The notes below the pieces were generated by a model. It saw only the letters and a list, made by a program, of their open reading frames with translations, did not search any database and was not told the DNA's origin. From positions 2,294,001 to 2,358,000 of the forward strand of contig LR134136.1 in assembly GCA_900635495.1 (NCBI GenBank): a DNA stretch of 64,000 bases, written 5' to 3'. The stretch's first letter is position 1. Every line of letters begins with the position of its first letter. Positions 8,077-15,896 of the stretch are shown piece after piece. This DNA is from Atlantibacter hermannii. Its GTDB lineage: Bacteria; Pseudomonadota; Gammaproteobacteria; Enterobacterales; Enterobacteriaceae. The translations under genes and the position numbers were made by a program.

Positions 8077-9291
8077 ATGAAAATCGTCAGTGCTGAAGTT
8101 TTCGTGACCTGTCCGGGTCGCAACTTTGTCACCTTAAAAATCACCACCGACAGCGGATTAACCGGGTTAGGGGACGCCACGCTCAATGGCCGCGAACTTT
8201 CCGTGGCGTCATACCTGAAAGATCATCTGTGCCCTCAACTGATTGGCCGCGATGCGCATCGCATCGAGGATATCTGGCAGTTCTTCTATAAAGGCGCGTA
8301 CTGGCGTCGCGGCCCGGTCACCATGTCCGCCATTTCCGCCATCGATATGGCGCTGTGGGATATCAAAGCCAAAGCCGCCAACATGCCGCTGTATCAACTG
8401 CTCGGCGGCGCGTCCCGTGAAGGGGTGATGGTGTATTGCCACACCACGGGCCACAGCATCGACGAAGTCCTGGACGATTATGCGCGCCATAAAGAGATGG
8501 GCTTTAAAGCCATTCGCGTGCAGTGCGGCGTGCCGGGCATGAAAACCACTTACGGCATGGCGAAGGGCAAAGGGCTGGCGTATGAACCGGCCACGAAAGG
8601 CGACTGGCCTGAAGAGCAGTTGTGGTCAACGGAAAAATACCTCGATTTCACGCCGAAACTGTTTGAAGCGGTGCGCAATAAGTTTGGTTTTCATGAACAC
8701 CTGCTGCACGACATGCATCACCGCCTGACGCCGATTGAAGCGGCGCGTTTTGGTAAGAGCATTGAAGAACACCGCCTGTTCTGGATGGAAGATCCGACAC
8801 CTGCGGAAAACCAGGAGTGCTTCCGTCTGATCCGCCAGCACACCGTGACGCCGATTGCCGTTGGCGAAGTTTTTAACAGCATCTGGGATTGCAAACAGCT
8901 GATTGAAGAACAACTGATCGATTATATCCGCACCACCATCACCCACGCGGGCGGCATTAGCGGTATGCGCCGTATCGCCGATTTCGCGTCCCTGTATCAG
9001 GTACGTACCGGTTCCCACGGTCCGTCGGATCTGTCGCCGGTTTGTATGGCGGCGGCGCTGCATTTCGATCTCTGGGTACCGAATTTTGGGGTACAGGAAT
9101 ACATGGGTTATTCCGAACAAATGCTGGAAGTCTTCCCGCATAACTGGACCTTCGACAATGGCTATATGCATCCGGGCGATAAGCCAGGTCTGGGCATCGA
9201 ATTCGATGAAAAACTGGCGGCGAAATATCCCTACGAACCGGCTTATTTACCGGTAGCGCGTCTGGAAGACGGCACGCTGTGGAACTGGTGA
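8077..9291 (+). CDS. rspA: RspA-type D-mannonate dehydratase (enolase superfamily)
   Basis: A 404-residue enolase-superfamily enzyme of the mannonate dehydratase family, the same length as E. coli RspA. It dehydrates D-mannonate to 2-keto-3-deoxy-D-gluconate in the cytoplasm. Metal ligands of the C-terminal barrel are visible in LLHDMHHR, WMEDPTPAENQE and AVGEVFNS, and the catalytic HTTGHS and SHGPSDLSP loops are present. The older name (starvation sensing) reflects an overexpression phenotype. It is the first gene of a cluster that also holds uxaC, a transporter and a fructuronate reductase, which gives it an obvious substrate supply. Confidence 0.92.
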   Translation: MKIVSAEVFVTCPGRNFVTLKITTDSGLTGLGDATLNGRELSVASYLKDHLCPQLIGRDAHRIEDIWQFFYKGAYWRRGPVTMSAISAIDMALWDIKAKAANMPLYQLLGGASREGVMVYCHTTGHSIDEVLDDYARHKEMGFKAIRVQCGVPGMKTTYGMAKGKGLAYEPATKGDWPEEQLWSTEKYLDFTPKLFEAVRNKFGFHEHLLHDMHHRLTPIEAARFGKSIEEHRLFWMEDPTPAENQECFRLIRQHTVTPIAVGEVFNSIWDCKQLIEEQLIDYIRTTITHAGGISGMRRIADFASLYQVRTGSHGPSDLSPVCMAAALHFDLWVPNFGVQEYMGYSEQMLEVFPHNWTFDNGYMHPGDKPGLGIEFDEKLAAKYPYEPAYLPVARLEDGTLWNW

Positions 9292-9333
9292 TCCGCACCT
9301 TATTTGACCCATGCTCGATTATGGAGAGCAGTC

Positions 9334-10740
9334 ATGAAATTTATTAACGACAGTTTTATGATTAATAATGAACCCGGGCGCAAATTGTACCGCGAATATG
9401 CAAAAGCGCTGCCGGTTATCGATTACCATTGCCACCTGGACGCCAGAGAGATTTATGAAAATAAATCCTTCACGGATATTACCCAGTTATGGCTGGCCGG
9501 GGATCATTACAAATGGCGCGCAATGCGCGCCAACGGCGTCAGCGAAGATAAAATCACCGGCAATGCCTCCTCTGAAGAGAAATTCCAGGCGTGGGCAGAA
9601 ACGGTGGAGTCCTGTTTTGGCAACCCGCTGTATCACTGGACGCACCTGGAGCTGCAATATTATTTCGGGATTGAAGATAACCTGGACACCACCAACTGGC
9701 GCGATATTATGTCCGCCTGCAATCGGCTGTTATCTCAGGATGATTTCAAACCCCGTGCGTTGATTACCCGCTCAAATGTTGACGTTATTTGCACCACCGA
9801 TTCGCCGCTGGATTCGCTGGAATATCATCGCTTATTACGCGACGACGCGGATTTTACTACCCAGGTTCTGCCCACGTTTCGTCCGGATGATATTTTCGAA
9901 GAAAATCCGCAGCAGTTTGGCCTGTTTATCGAAAAACTCTCGGCGCTTACCGGCGTTAAAATAGTTCGTTTCGCCGATTTGTCTCAGGCAATGGAACAGC
10001 GAATTGAATATTTCCACGCGTCAGGATGCCGTATTTCCGATCACGGTCCGGTGGCAATTCATTATCAGCCCGCCACTGCGCAGGAAATCGAGAACGTATT
10101 TGCCAAAAAATGCGCGGGCGAAACGTTAACGCCAACTGAGCATACGGCATTAATTAGCGCCATATTCGTCATGCTGGCGGGGCACTATAAAAAGCGCCAG
10201 TGGTCGATGCAGATTCATTTCGGGGCGATCCGCAGTAATAACAGCCTGATGAAAGAGAAAATCGGCATTAATACCGGGTTTGATTCCATTGCCGATCAAT
10301 GTCATCTGGCGCAAGGGTTAAACGGTTTGCTGGATGCGATGGCGCGAAATAACGCGTTGCCCAAAACCATTCTGTATAACCTGAACCCGATTTATAACGA
10401 TATTGTCGCCACGACTATCGCCAATTTCCAGTCTGCTGATGACGGCGTGAAATCACCGATCCAGTTTGGCTCCGGCTGGTGGTTCAACGATACGCGCCGG
10501 GGGATGGAAAACCAACTTAACTCTCTGGCGGACCAGGGGGTGCTGATGAATTTCATCGGCATGTTGACCGATTCCCGCAGCTTTATTTCCTATACGCGTC
10601 ACGACTATTTCCGCCGTATTTTATGTAATCTCATCGGCGGATGGGTTGAGCGTGGGGAAGTGCCGGATAATCCACAAATATTATCAAAACTAATAACAAA
10701 TATTTGTCACGACAACGCTAAAAATTACTTCCGATTCTAA
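9334..10740 (+). CDS. uxaC: Uronate (glucuronate) isomerase UxaC
   Basis: A 468-residue amidohydrolase-superfamily isomerase that converts D-glucuronate to D-fructuronate and galacturonate to tagaturonate. The N-terminal metal-binding motif is DYHCHLDAREIYENK (His residues near 26 and 28), and GSGWWFNDTRRGMENQL and GMLTDSRSFISYTRHDYFRR are family signatures. I chose the ATG at 9334 (GGAG seven bases upstream), which gives the usual N-terminus MKFINDSFMINN; an alternative start at 9304 adds ten residues unlike the family. It lies 42 bases after rspA and 27 before the transporter. In E. coli uxaC is elsewhere, beside uxaA. Confidence 0.95.
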   Translation: MKFINDSFMINNEPGRKLYREYAKALPVIDYHCHLDAREIYENKSFTDITQLWLAGDHYKWRAMRANGVSEDKITGNASSEEKFQAWAETVESCFGNPLYHWTHLELQYYFGIEDNLDTTNWRDIMSACNRLLSQDDFKPRALITRSNVDVICTTDSPLDSLEYHRLLRDDADFTTQVLPTFRPDDIFEENPQQFGLFIEKLSALTGVKIVRFADLSQAMEQRIEYFHASGCRISDHGPVAIHYQPATAQEIENVFAKKCAGETLTPTEHTALISAIFVMLAGHYKKRQWSMQIHFGAIRSNNSLMKEKIGINTGFDSIADQCHLAQGLNGLLDAMARNNALPKTILYNLNPIYNDIVATTIANFQSADDGVKSPIQFGSGWWFNDTRRGMENQLNSLADQGVLMNFIGMLTDSRSFISYTRHDYFRRILCNLIGGWVERGEVPDNPQILSKLITNICHDNAKNYFRF

Positions 10741-10767
10741 TATCTCTGACCCTATTGAGGAGAGACC

Positions 10768-12318
10768 ATGTCTCAGACCAAAAGAAAAATCACCATACCC
10801 GTCAGTATCGGATATGGCGTAACCGATATTATGGGTGGCGGCGCATTTACCGTCATTGGCGCCTGGCTGCTTTTTTTCTACACCACTTTTGTGGGCTTAT
10901 CTCCGGTAGAAGCCGCGTCAATTGTTGCTATTGCGCGAATAGTGGATGCCATTGTCAGCTTATTTATGGGCAGTTTTACTGACCATTTCTATAAAAACTA
11001 TTTAGGCAAAAAATTTGGCCGCCGCCGTTTCTTCTTATTAATCGGCGCGCCGTTAATGCTGGTCTATGCCTTGTTATGGTTAGACGGTATGACGTGGGGC
11101 TTTTATCTCGCGGTCTACCTGGCGTTTGAAATTATCGCCGCCATGGTGCTTATTCCCTGGGAAACGCTGCCGTCAGAAATGACCAAAGAGTTTAACTCGC
11201 GCACCAAAATGTCTACCTGCCGCATGTTCTTTTCGGCGACCGGGACCTTTCTGGCCACCTTTATTCCTGGCCTGCTGATTGGTTTCTTCGGGGAACATAA
11301 CGCCAATGCTTATCTGATTAATGGCGTGGTCTTTGCCGTGCTGTTTATGGTGTGCGTCTTTATCTCCTGGAAAGTGACCTGGGAGCGCGATCTCACCCCG
11401 GAAATGCTGGCGGAACTGGAACGCCCGAGTGAAGCAAAAACCTTCCGGGAAAAACTGGCGATGCTGGGGAATCTGTTTAAAGACTACGGTTCAACCCTGA
11501 AAGTCCGTGCTTTCCGTAAACATCTGGCGATCTATTTGTTCTCCTTTACCGCGAAAGATGTTTATAACACCGTGTTTGTCTTCTTCTGCGTGTATTGCCT
11601 CCATGTGTCGTCGTCGCTTGCCGGTACGCTGCTTTCTATGAGTATTGTCGGGTTGCCGGTGACCTTGCTGGCGGGCATGGCGATCATTAAATACGGTCCG
11701 TCGCGTCTCTACGTGTTCGCCTATACCGTCATGATGACCTGTCTGCTTGGCTTATTCCTGGTGTATCAGTTCCCAACGGATAACAAAGTGGTGCTGCTCG
11801 TGGTTCTCGCGGCGGTCTATCAGGTCGGACGTTGCGTGCTGGAATTTACTCCGTGGAACGTCTTCCCGTTCATTCCGGACATCGACGAAATGATCACGCG
11901 TCAACGTCGTGAAGGGTTGTTCGCCGCCGTAATGACATTCTCCCGTAAAACCACGGTCGCCATCGCTACCTTTATTGTAGGCTTACTGTTACAAAGCGGC
12001 GGTTTCGTTAAAGGCAGCCAGGTTCAGCCAGAAAGCGCAGTGAATATGATTGCCTCACTGCTGTTTATTGGCACGGCAGGCCTGCTGATGCTCGCCCTGT
12101 GGCAGGCGCTGACATTCCGTCTGAATAAACGCACTCACAAAATTTTCGTTGATGAAGTTGAACGTCTGAAAGCGAACGGCGCGAAAAGCGATGTTCAGCC
12201 TGAGACGCGTGAAGTGGTCGAGGATTTAACCGGCTACTCCTACGACATGCTGTGGCGTGAAGGCGATGCCTCCACCGTCATAAACAACCCCGAATTACGG
12301 ATGTCCCGAGACATCTGA
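10768..12318 (+). CDS. GPH-family sugar/hexuronide:cation symporter
   Basis: A 516-residue inner-membrane transporter of the glycoside-pentoside-hexuronide family (relatives UidB, YicJ, MelB), with about twelve hydrophobic segments. Recognisable features are the N-terminal GYGVTDIMGGGAFTV, the loop MGSFTDHF then GRRRFFLLIGAP, and WETLPSEMTKEFNSRTKM. The C-terminal 70 residues are a hydrophilic tail longer than in MelB. Its place between uxaC and the fructuronate reductase suggests import of glucuronate or a glucuronide. A GAGGAG ribosome site precedes the ATG. The specific substrate is an inference. Confidence 0.88.
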   Translation: MSQTKRKITIPVSIGYGVTDIMGGGAFTVIGAWLLFFYTTFVGLSPVEAASIVAIARIVDAIVSLFMGSFTDHFYKNYLGKKFGRRRFFLLIGAPLMLVYALLWLDGMTWGFYLAVYLAFEIIAAMVLIPWETLPSEMTKEFNSRTKMSTCRMFFSATGTFLATFIPGLLIGFFGEHNANAYLINGVVFAVLFMVCVFISWKVTWERDLTPEMLAELERPSEAKTFREKLAMLGNLFKDYGSTLKVRAFRKHLAIYLFSFTAKDVYNTVFVFFCVYCLHVSSSLAGTLLSMSIVGLPVTLLAGMAIIKYGPSRLYVFAYTVMMTCLLGLFLVYQFPTDNKVVLLVVLAAVYQVGRCVLEFTPWNVFPFIPDIDEMITRQRREGLFAAVMTFSRKTTVAIATFIVGLLLQSGGFVKGSQVQPESAVNMIASLLFIGTAGLLMLALWQALTFRLNKRTHKIFVDEVERLKANGAKSDVQPETREVVEDLTGYSYDMLWREGDASTVINNPELRMSRDI

Positions 12319-12326
12319 TGTTCCCG

Positions 12327-12353
12327 GAAAGCCGGCCCGAACAGGCCGGCTTT
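12327..12353 (+). terminator. Strong hairpin between transporter gene and ydfI
   Basis: GAAAGCCGGCC (12327-12337) pairs with GGCCGGCTTTC (12344-12354 edge) around a six-base loop. The downstream tract CTCTGTTTTA is only partly U-rich. It may attenuate or process transcription before the last gene of the cluster. Confidence 0.55.
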
Positions 12354-12380
12354 CCTCTGTTTTAGCTAAGTGAGTTTATT

Positions 12381-13844
12381 ATGGAAAATAGCGCCTTATC
12401 ATTGTCCCGTTTCGCACCGCAATACGATCGCAGCAGGCTGGTTACTCGTTGCGTCCATCTTGGCTTTGGAGCGTTCCACCGCGCACACCAGGCGGTTTAT
12501 GCCGATATTCTGGCGACCGATCACCACAGCGACTGGGGTTATTGCGAAGTTAATCTTATTGGCGGAGAGCAACAGATAGCCGATCTGAATCGTCAGGATC
12601 GGCTGTATACCGTGGCGGAAATGTCTGCCGAGGGCTGGACCACCCGTGTGGTGGGCGTGGCGACCCAGGCGCTGCACGCCCAGGTTGACGGGCTGGACGC
12701 GGTGTTGACTGCGCTGTGCCAGCCGAAAGTGGCGATTGTGTCATTAACCATCACCGAAAAAGGCTACTGTCATTCTCCGGCGACCGGAGAGCTGATGCGG
12801 GAGCATCCAATGATTGCCGCCGATTTAGCGCGGCCTGAGCAGCCGAAGACCGCCGTTGGCGTGATTGTCGCCGCGCTGGCGCGGCGCAAAGCCGCAGGAT
12901 TACGCGGCTTCAGCGTGATGTCCTGCGACAATATGCCGGAAAACGGCCATGTCACCCGTAATGTTGTGCTGGCGTATGCCCATGCGGTAGACGCGGCGCT
13001 GGCGCAGTGGATTGAAGGAGAGGTGACGTTTCCTTCCACGATGGTGGACCGCATTGTGCCCGCCGTCACTCCGGAGACATTGCAGCGCATCGCCGATCTC
13101 ACCGGTATCGACGATCCTGTCGCGGTGGCCTGCGAGCCGTTCCGCCAGTGGGTGATTGAGGATAACTTTGTCGCGGGCCGCCCGGAATGGGAAAAAGCGG
13201 GCGCGGAACTGGTTACCGATGTGTTGCCGTTTGAAGAAATGAAACTGCGTATGCTTAACGGCAGCCACTCGTTCCTGGCCTATCTGGGGTATCTGGCAGG
13301 CTATCCGTTGATCAATATTTGTATGGAAGACCAGAACTTCCGCGCTGCGGCCCGTGCGCTAATGCTTAACGAGCAGGCGCCGACGTTAAAGGTGAAAGGC
13401 GTGGATTTATCCCGTTATGCCGACAGCCTGATCGCCCGCTATGAAAATACCGCGCTGGCCCATCGAACGTGGCAAATCGCCATGGATGGCAGCCAGAAAC
13501 TGCCGCAGCGTATGCTGGACTCGATTCGCTGGCATCTGGCAAAGGGATCAAACTGGCCTTTACTGGCGCTGGGTGTCGCAGGCTGGATGCGCTATGTCGA
13601 CGGGGTCGATGAACAGGGCAATGCCATTGAGATCAGCGATCCGCTGAAGGCCGATATTGCGGCAAAAGTGGCGCAGAGCGAACAGGGTACGGCGAGGGTT
13701 CAGGCGCTGTTGTCGCTGACGGCGATTTTCGGTGACGATCTGCCGGGCAATCCGGTGTTTGTGGAGGGCGTAATGCAGGCGTATCGGGTATTGCTGGAGA
13801 AGGGTGCGAAAGCTGCGATTGCGCAGTATGCGGCGGCGCTGTAA
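12381..13844 (+). CDS. ydfI: D-mannonate oxidoreductase / fructuronate reductase (YdfI, UxuB family)
   Basis: A 487-residue polyol/mannitol dehydrogenase-family enzyme that reduces D-fructuronate to D-mannonate with NADH. The nucleotide-binding region starts with HLGFGAFHRAHQA (residues about 24-36), and the family catalytic block KLRMLNGSHSFLAYLGYLAG carries the essential lysine, asparagine and histidine. The product is the substrate of RspA and the substrate is the product of UxaC, so the cluster is a complete glucuronate-to-KDG route. It ends at a bidirectional hairpin facing ydfZ. Confidence 0.92.
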   Translation: MENSALSLSRFAPQYDRSRLVTRCVHLGFGAFHRAHQAVYADILATDHHSDWGYCEVNLIGGEQQIADLNRQDRLYTVAEMSAEGWTTRVVGVATQALHAQVDGLDAVLTALCQPKVAIVSLTITEKGYCHSPATGELMREHPMIAADLARPEQPKTAVGVIVAALARRKAAGLRGFSVMSCDNMPENGHVTRNVVLAYAHAVDAALAQWIEGEVTFPSTMVDRIVPAVTPETLQRIADLTGIDDPVAVACEPFRQWVIEDNFVAGRPEWEKAGAELVTDVLPFEEMKLRMLNGSHSFLAYLGYLAGYPLINICMEDQNFRAAARALMLNEQAPTLKVKGVDLSRYADSLIARYENTALAHRTWQIAMDGSQKLPQRMLDSIRWHLAKGSNWPLLALGVAGWMRYVDGVDEQGNAIEISDPLKADIAAKVAQSEQGTARVQALLSLTAIFGDDLPGNPVFVEGVMQAYRVLLEKGAKAAIAQYAAAL

Positions 13845-13856
13845 CCGCCGGTGAGT

Positions 13857-13880
13857 CAATGCCGCCGCAGGGCGGCATTG
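13857..13880. terminator. Bidirectional terminator between ydfI and ydfZ
   Basis: CAATGCCGCC (13857-13866) and GGCGGCATTG (13871-13880) form a 10-bp stem with a GCAG loop between convergent genes. The plus side is followed by TTATCG. Confidence 0.7.
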
Positions 13881-13887
13881 TTATCGA

Positions 13888-14091
13888 TTAGTGCAGGCCA
13901 AGACGAATCAGATCTACCGGCGCAACATAATTCTCGATGCCTTCGACTTCCACCGTTGCCTGACGGCGCACCTGTTCAGCGGTTAAGCCTTCGCTGTGGA
14001 TGGCGCGGATCACGCCAGTCTGGCCGGTGCCGTTGAGCATGACGCGGCTACCTTCGGTGATGGAATTACGGTTACGGTCATAAGTCATCAT
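13888..14091 (-). CDS. ydfZ: Small protein YdfZ
   Basis: A 67-residue protein matching E. coli YdfZ in length and pattern: YDRNRNSITEGSRVMLNGTG at the start, GLTAEQVRRQATVEVEG in the middle, APVDLIRLGLH at the end. E. coli YdfZ has been reported to bind selenium and to be FNR-activated; its function is unclear. The upstream region here carries FNR-like and CRP-like sites at canonical positions, which supports anaerobic expression. Confidence 0.9.
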   Translation of the reverse strand: MMTYDRNRNSITEGSRVMLNGTGQTGVIRAIHSEGLTAEQVRRQATVEVEGIENYVAPVDLIRLGLH

Positions 14092-14136
14092 GATGGTTTT
14101 CTCCTCTGAGCAAGCTAAACGTGTTACACGCTCAAT

Positions 14137-14207
14137 ATTCTAAAAACCACTTCGCTTAAAACCTTAACGTGGATCAAAAAAACGGGAATTGTGTGATGAA
14201 TGTCACG
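14137..14207 (-). promoter_or_regulatory. ydfZ promoter with FNR-like and CRP-like sites
   Basis: On the minus strand a -10 box TAGAAT (14142 to 14137, five of six matches to consensus) predicts a start near 14130. TTGAT-CCAC-GTTAA (rc of 14164-14177) resembles an FNR box centred near -41. TGTGA-TGAATG-TCACG at 14192-14207 is a good CRP match centred near -70. These are the usual class II FNR and class I CRP positions. The CRP site abuts the rspR stop codon. Confidence 0.55.
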
Positions 14208-14208
14208 C

Positions 14209-14898
14209 TCAACTGTCGTCGCTAAACCAGTCGCTGTTTTCCTGTTTAATCAACTGTACGGATTCACTGATTTCCTGAAGATGACGGGTCATGGCAAGGT
14301 CAACCGCGTCGGCGTCATGCTGCTCCAGCGCGGTAAAAATTGTCATATGCTGCTCCAGCAACATATCGGGGGGCGAAACGTGATCGAGACTCATGTAGCG
14401 CACCCGATCGATGGTGGCTTTGATATTTTCAATGGTATCCCAGGCCAGCTGACACTGGGCAATATGCGCCAGCGTTTCATGAAACGCGTCATCCAGCATA
14501 AAGAAGTCGTTAATCTGCTTACGCTCAATCGCCGTGCGCTGTTGATTGAGATTTTGTTCCAGCAGATAAAGCTGCTCAGGGGTGATCATACCGGCGGCGC
14601 GGCGCACCACGGCGCACTCGATGGCCTGGCGCACGAAACAGCCGTTACGCACCTGGGCCAGGGAAATTTTATTGACGTAGCTGCCGCGTTGCGGGCGAAT
14701 CTGGATCAAGCCGTTTTCTGCGAGTTTGATAAACGCTTCGCGCACCGGCTGGCGGGAGACGTCAAACCGTACCGACACCTCTTTTTCCGAGAGCGGCGTG
14801 CCCGGCGGGATCAGGCAATGAACAATATCACTGCGCAGAATGCGATAAATTTGCTGATTAACGGGCTGGGTAGGATTTAACAGGGTTTCAACGGCCAT
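14209..14898 (-). CDS. rspR: GntR-family regulator RspR (YdfH)
   Basis: A 229-residue FadR-subfamily GntR regulator. The winged-helix domain (residues about 10-75) contains LSEKEVSVRFDVSRQPVREAF, and the all-helical FCD effector domain follows with its metal-binding acid and histidines (DDAFHETLAH, DRVRYMSLDH). It ends NSDWFSDDS, as in E. coli YdfH, which represses rspA. Here the neighbouring rspA cluster includes uxaC and a fructuronate reductase, so a hexuronate-pathway intermediate is the likely effector; this is inference. Confidence 0.92.
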   Translation of the reverse strand: MAVETLLNPTQPVNQQIYRILRSDIVHCLIPPGTPLSEKEVSVRFDVSRQPVREAFIKLAENGLIQIRPQRGSYVNKISLAQVRNGCFVRQAIECAVVRRAAGMITPEQLYLLEQNLNQQRTAIERKQINDFFMLDDAFHETLAHIAQCQLAWDTIENIKATIDRVRYMSLDHVSPPDMLLEQHMTIFTALEQHDADAVDLAMTRHLQEISESVQLIKQENSDWFSDDS

Positions 14899-14979
14899 CG
14901 GTCTGTGCTTCGTTTGCGGGTAACCCGTTCAATCTACCACGAATATGCCCCCCGGCGCGAGGCCGGGGAGCAGGGTATA

Positions 14980-15729
14980 TTACGATCCGCGATGAACGCT
15001 CAGTCCGCCATAGGTCTGGCTGACCGGCATCATTTCCAGGGTGTTGATATTGACGTGGGCGGGAAGGGTGGCGACCCACCATACGGCTTCGGTCACATCT
15101 TCCGGTGTTAACGGATTGGCATTCTGATACGTTTTATCAGCTTTCTCGTCGTCGCCTTTAAAACGCACATTGGAAAACTCCGTACCGCCGACCAGACCTG
15201 GCTCAATATCAGTCACGCGAATGGCGGTGCCGTGAAGGTCAGTACGCAAGTTCAGGCTGAACTGACGAACAAACGCTTTGGTGGCGCCATACACATTGCC
15301 GCCCGCGTAAGGCCAACTGCCTGCGGTTGAACCGAGGTTAATCACGTGGCCGCGGTTACGCGCCACCATGCCGGGCAGCACGGCGCGGGTCATATACACC
15401 AGGCCTTTGTTGTTGGTATCAATCATGTTTTCCCAGTCTTCGACGCTGGCTTTATGGGCGGGTTCCATACCCAGCGCCAGCCCGGCGTTGTTAACCAGCA
15501 CATCAATTTCCTGCCATTCCGGCGGCAACCCGGCAAGCATGGTCTCAATGGCAGCGCGGTTGCGCACATCAAGCTGCGCGGTGTACAGGTTGTTGCCCAG
15601 CTCGTCTTTCAGCTCCTGAAGGCGCTCCTGACGACGCCCGGTGGCAATCACTTTATGACCGTTTTGAATAAAACGACGGGTAATGCATTCGCCGAATCCG
15701 GCGGTTGCTCCAGTAACCAGAATGATCAT
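14980..15729 (-). CDS. ydfG: NADP-dependent 3-hydroxy acid dehydrogenase YdfG
   Basis: A 249-residue classical short-chain dehydrogenase. The cofactor motif TGATAGFGE is at residues 7-15 and the catalytic YGATK near 149-153. E. coli YdfG oxidises L-allo-threonine, serine and 3-hydroxypropionate and reduces malonic semialdehyde in the Rut pyrimidine pathway. I chose the ATG at 15729 (MIILVTG), matching the family; the ATG at 15744 adds five residues. It is divergent from dcp, as in E. coli. Confidence 0.95.
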   Translation of the reverse strand: MIILVTGATAGFGECITRRFIQNGHKVIATGRRQERLQELKDELGNNLYTAQLDVRNRAAIETMLAGLPPEWQEIDVLVNNAGLALGMEPAHKASVEDWENMIDTNNKGLVYMTRAVLPGMVARNRGHVINLGSTAGSWPYAGGNVYGATKAFVRQFSLNLRTDLHGTAIRVTDIEPGLVGGTEFSNVRFKGDDEKADKTYQNANPLTPEDVTEAVWWVATLPAHVNINTLEMMPVSQTYGGLSVHRGS

Positions 15730-15896
15730 CTCGCTGTTCCTCAACGCTTTTCAAAGTGATTATTACCTTAGCATGCGAAGCAAGGTCGTGGTAAGGGCAG
15801 CAGGGGTGTAACGGCGCGGTCAGACAGAAATTATTGCGGCCGGGCAAGGGGTTGCATAAGCTTGAGTTTTGCCTGTGGTTTTAGCGAGAGTGCGTT

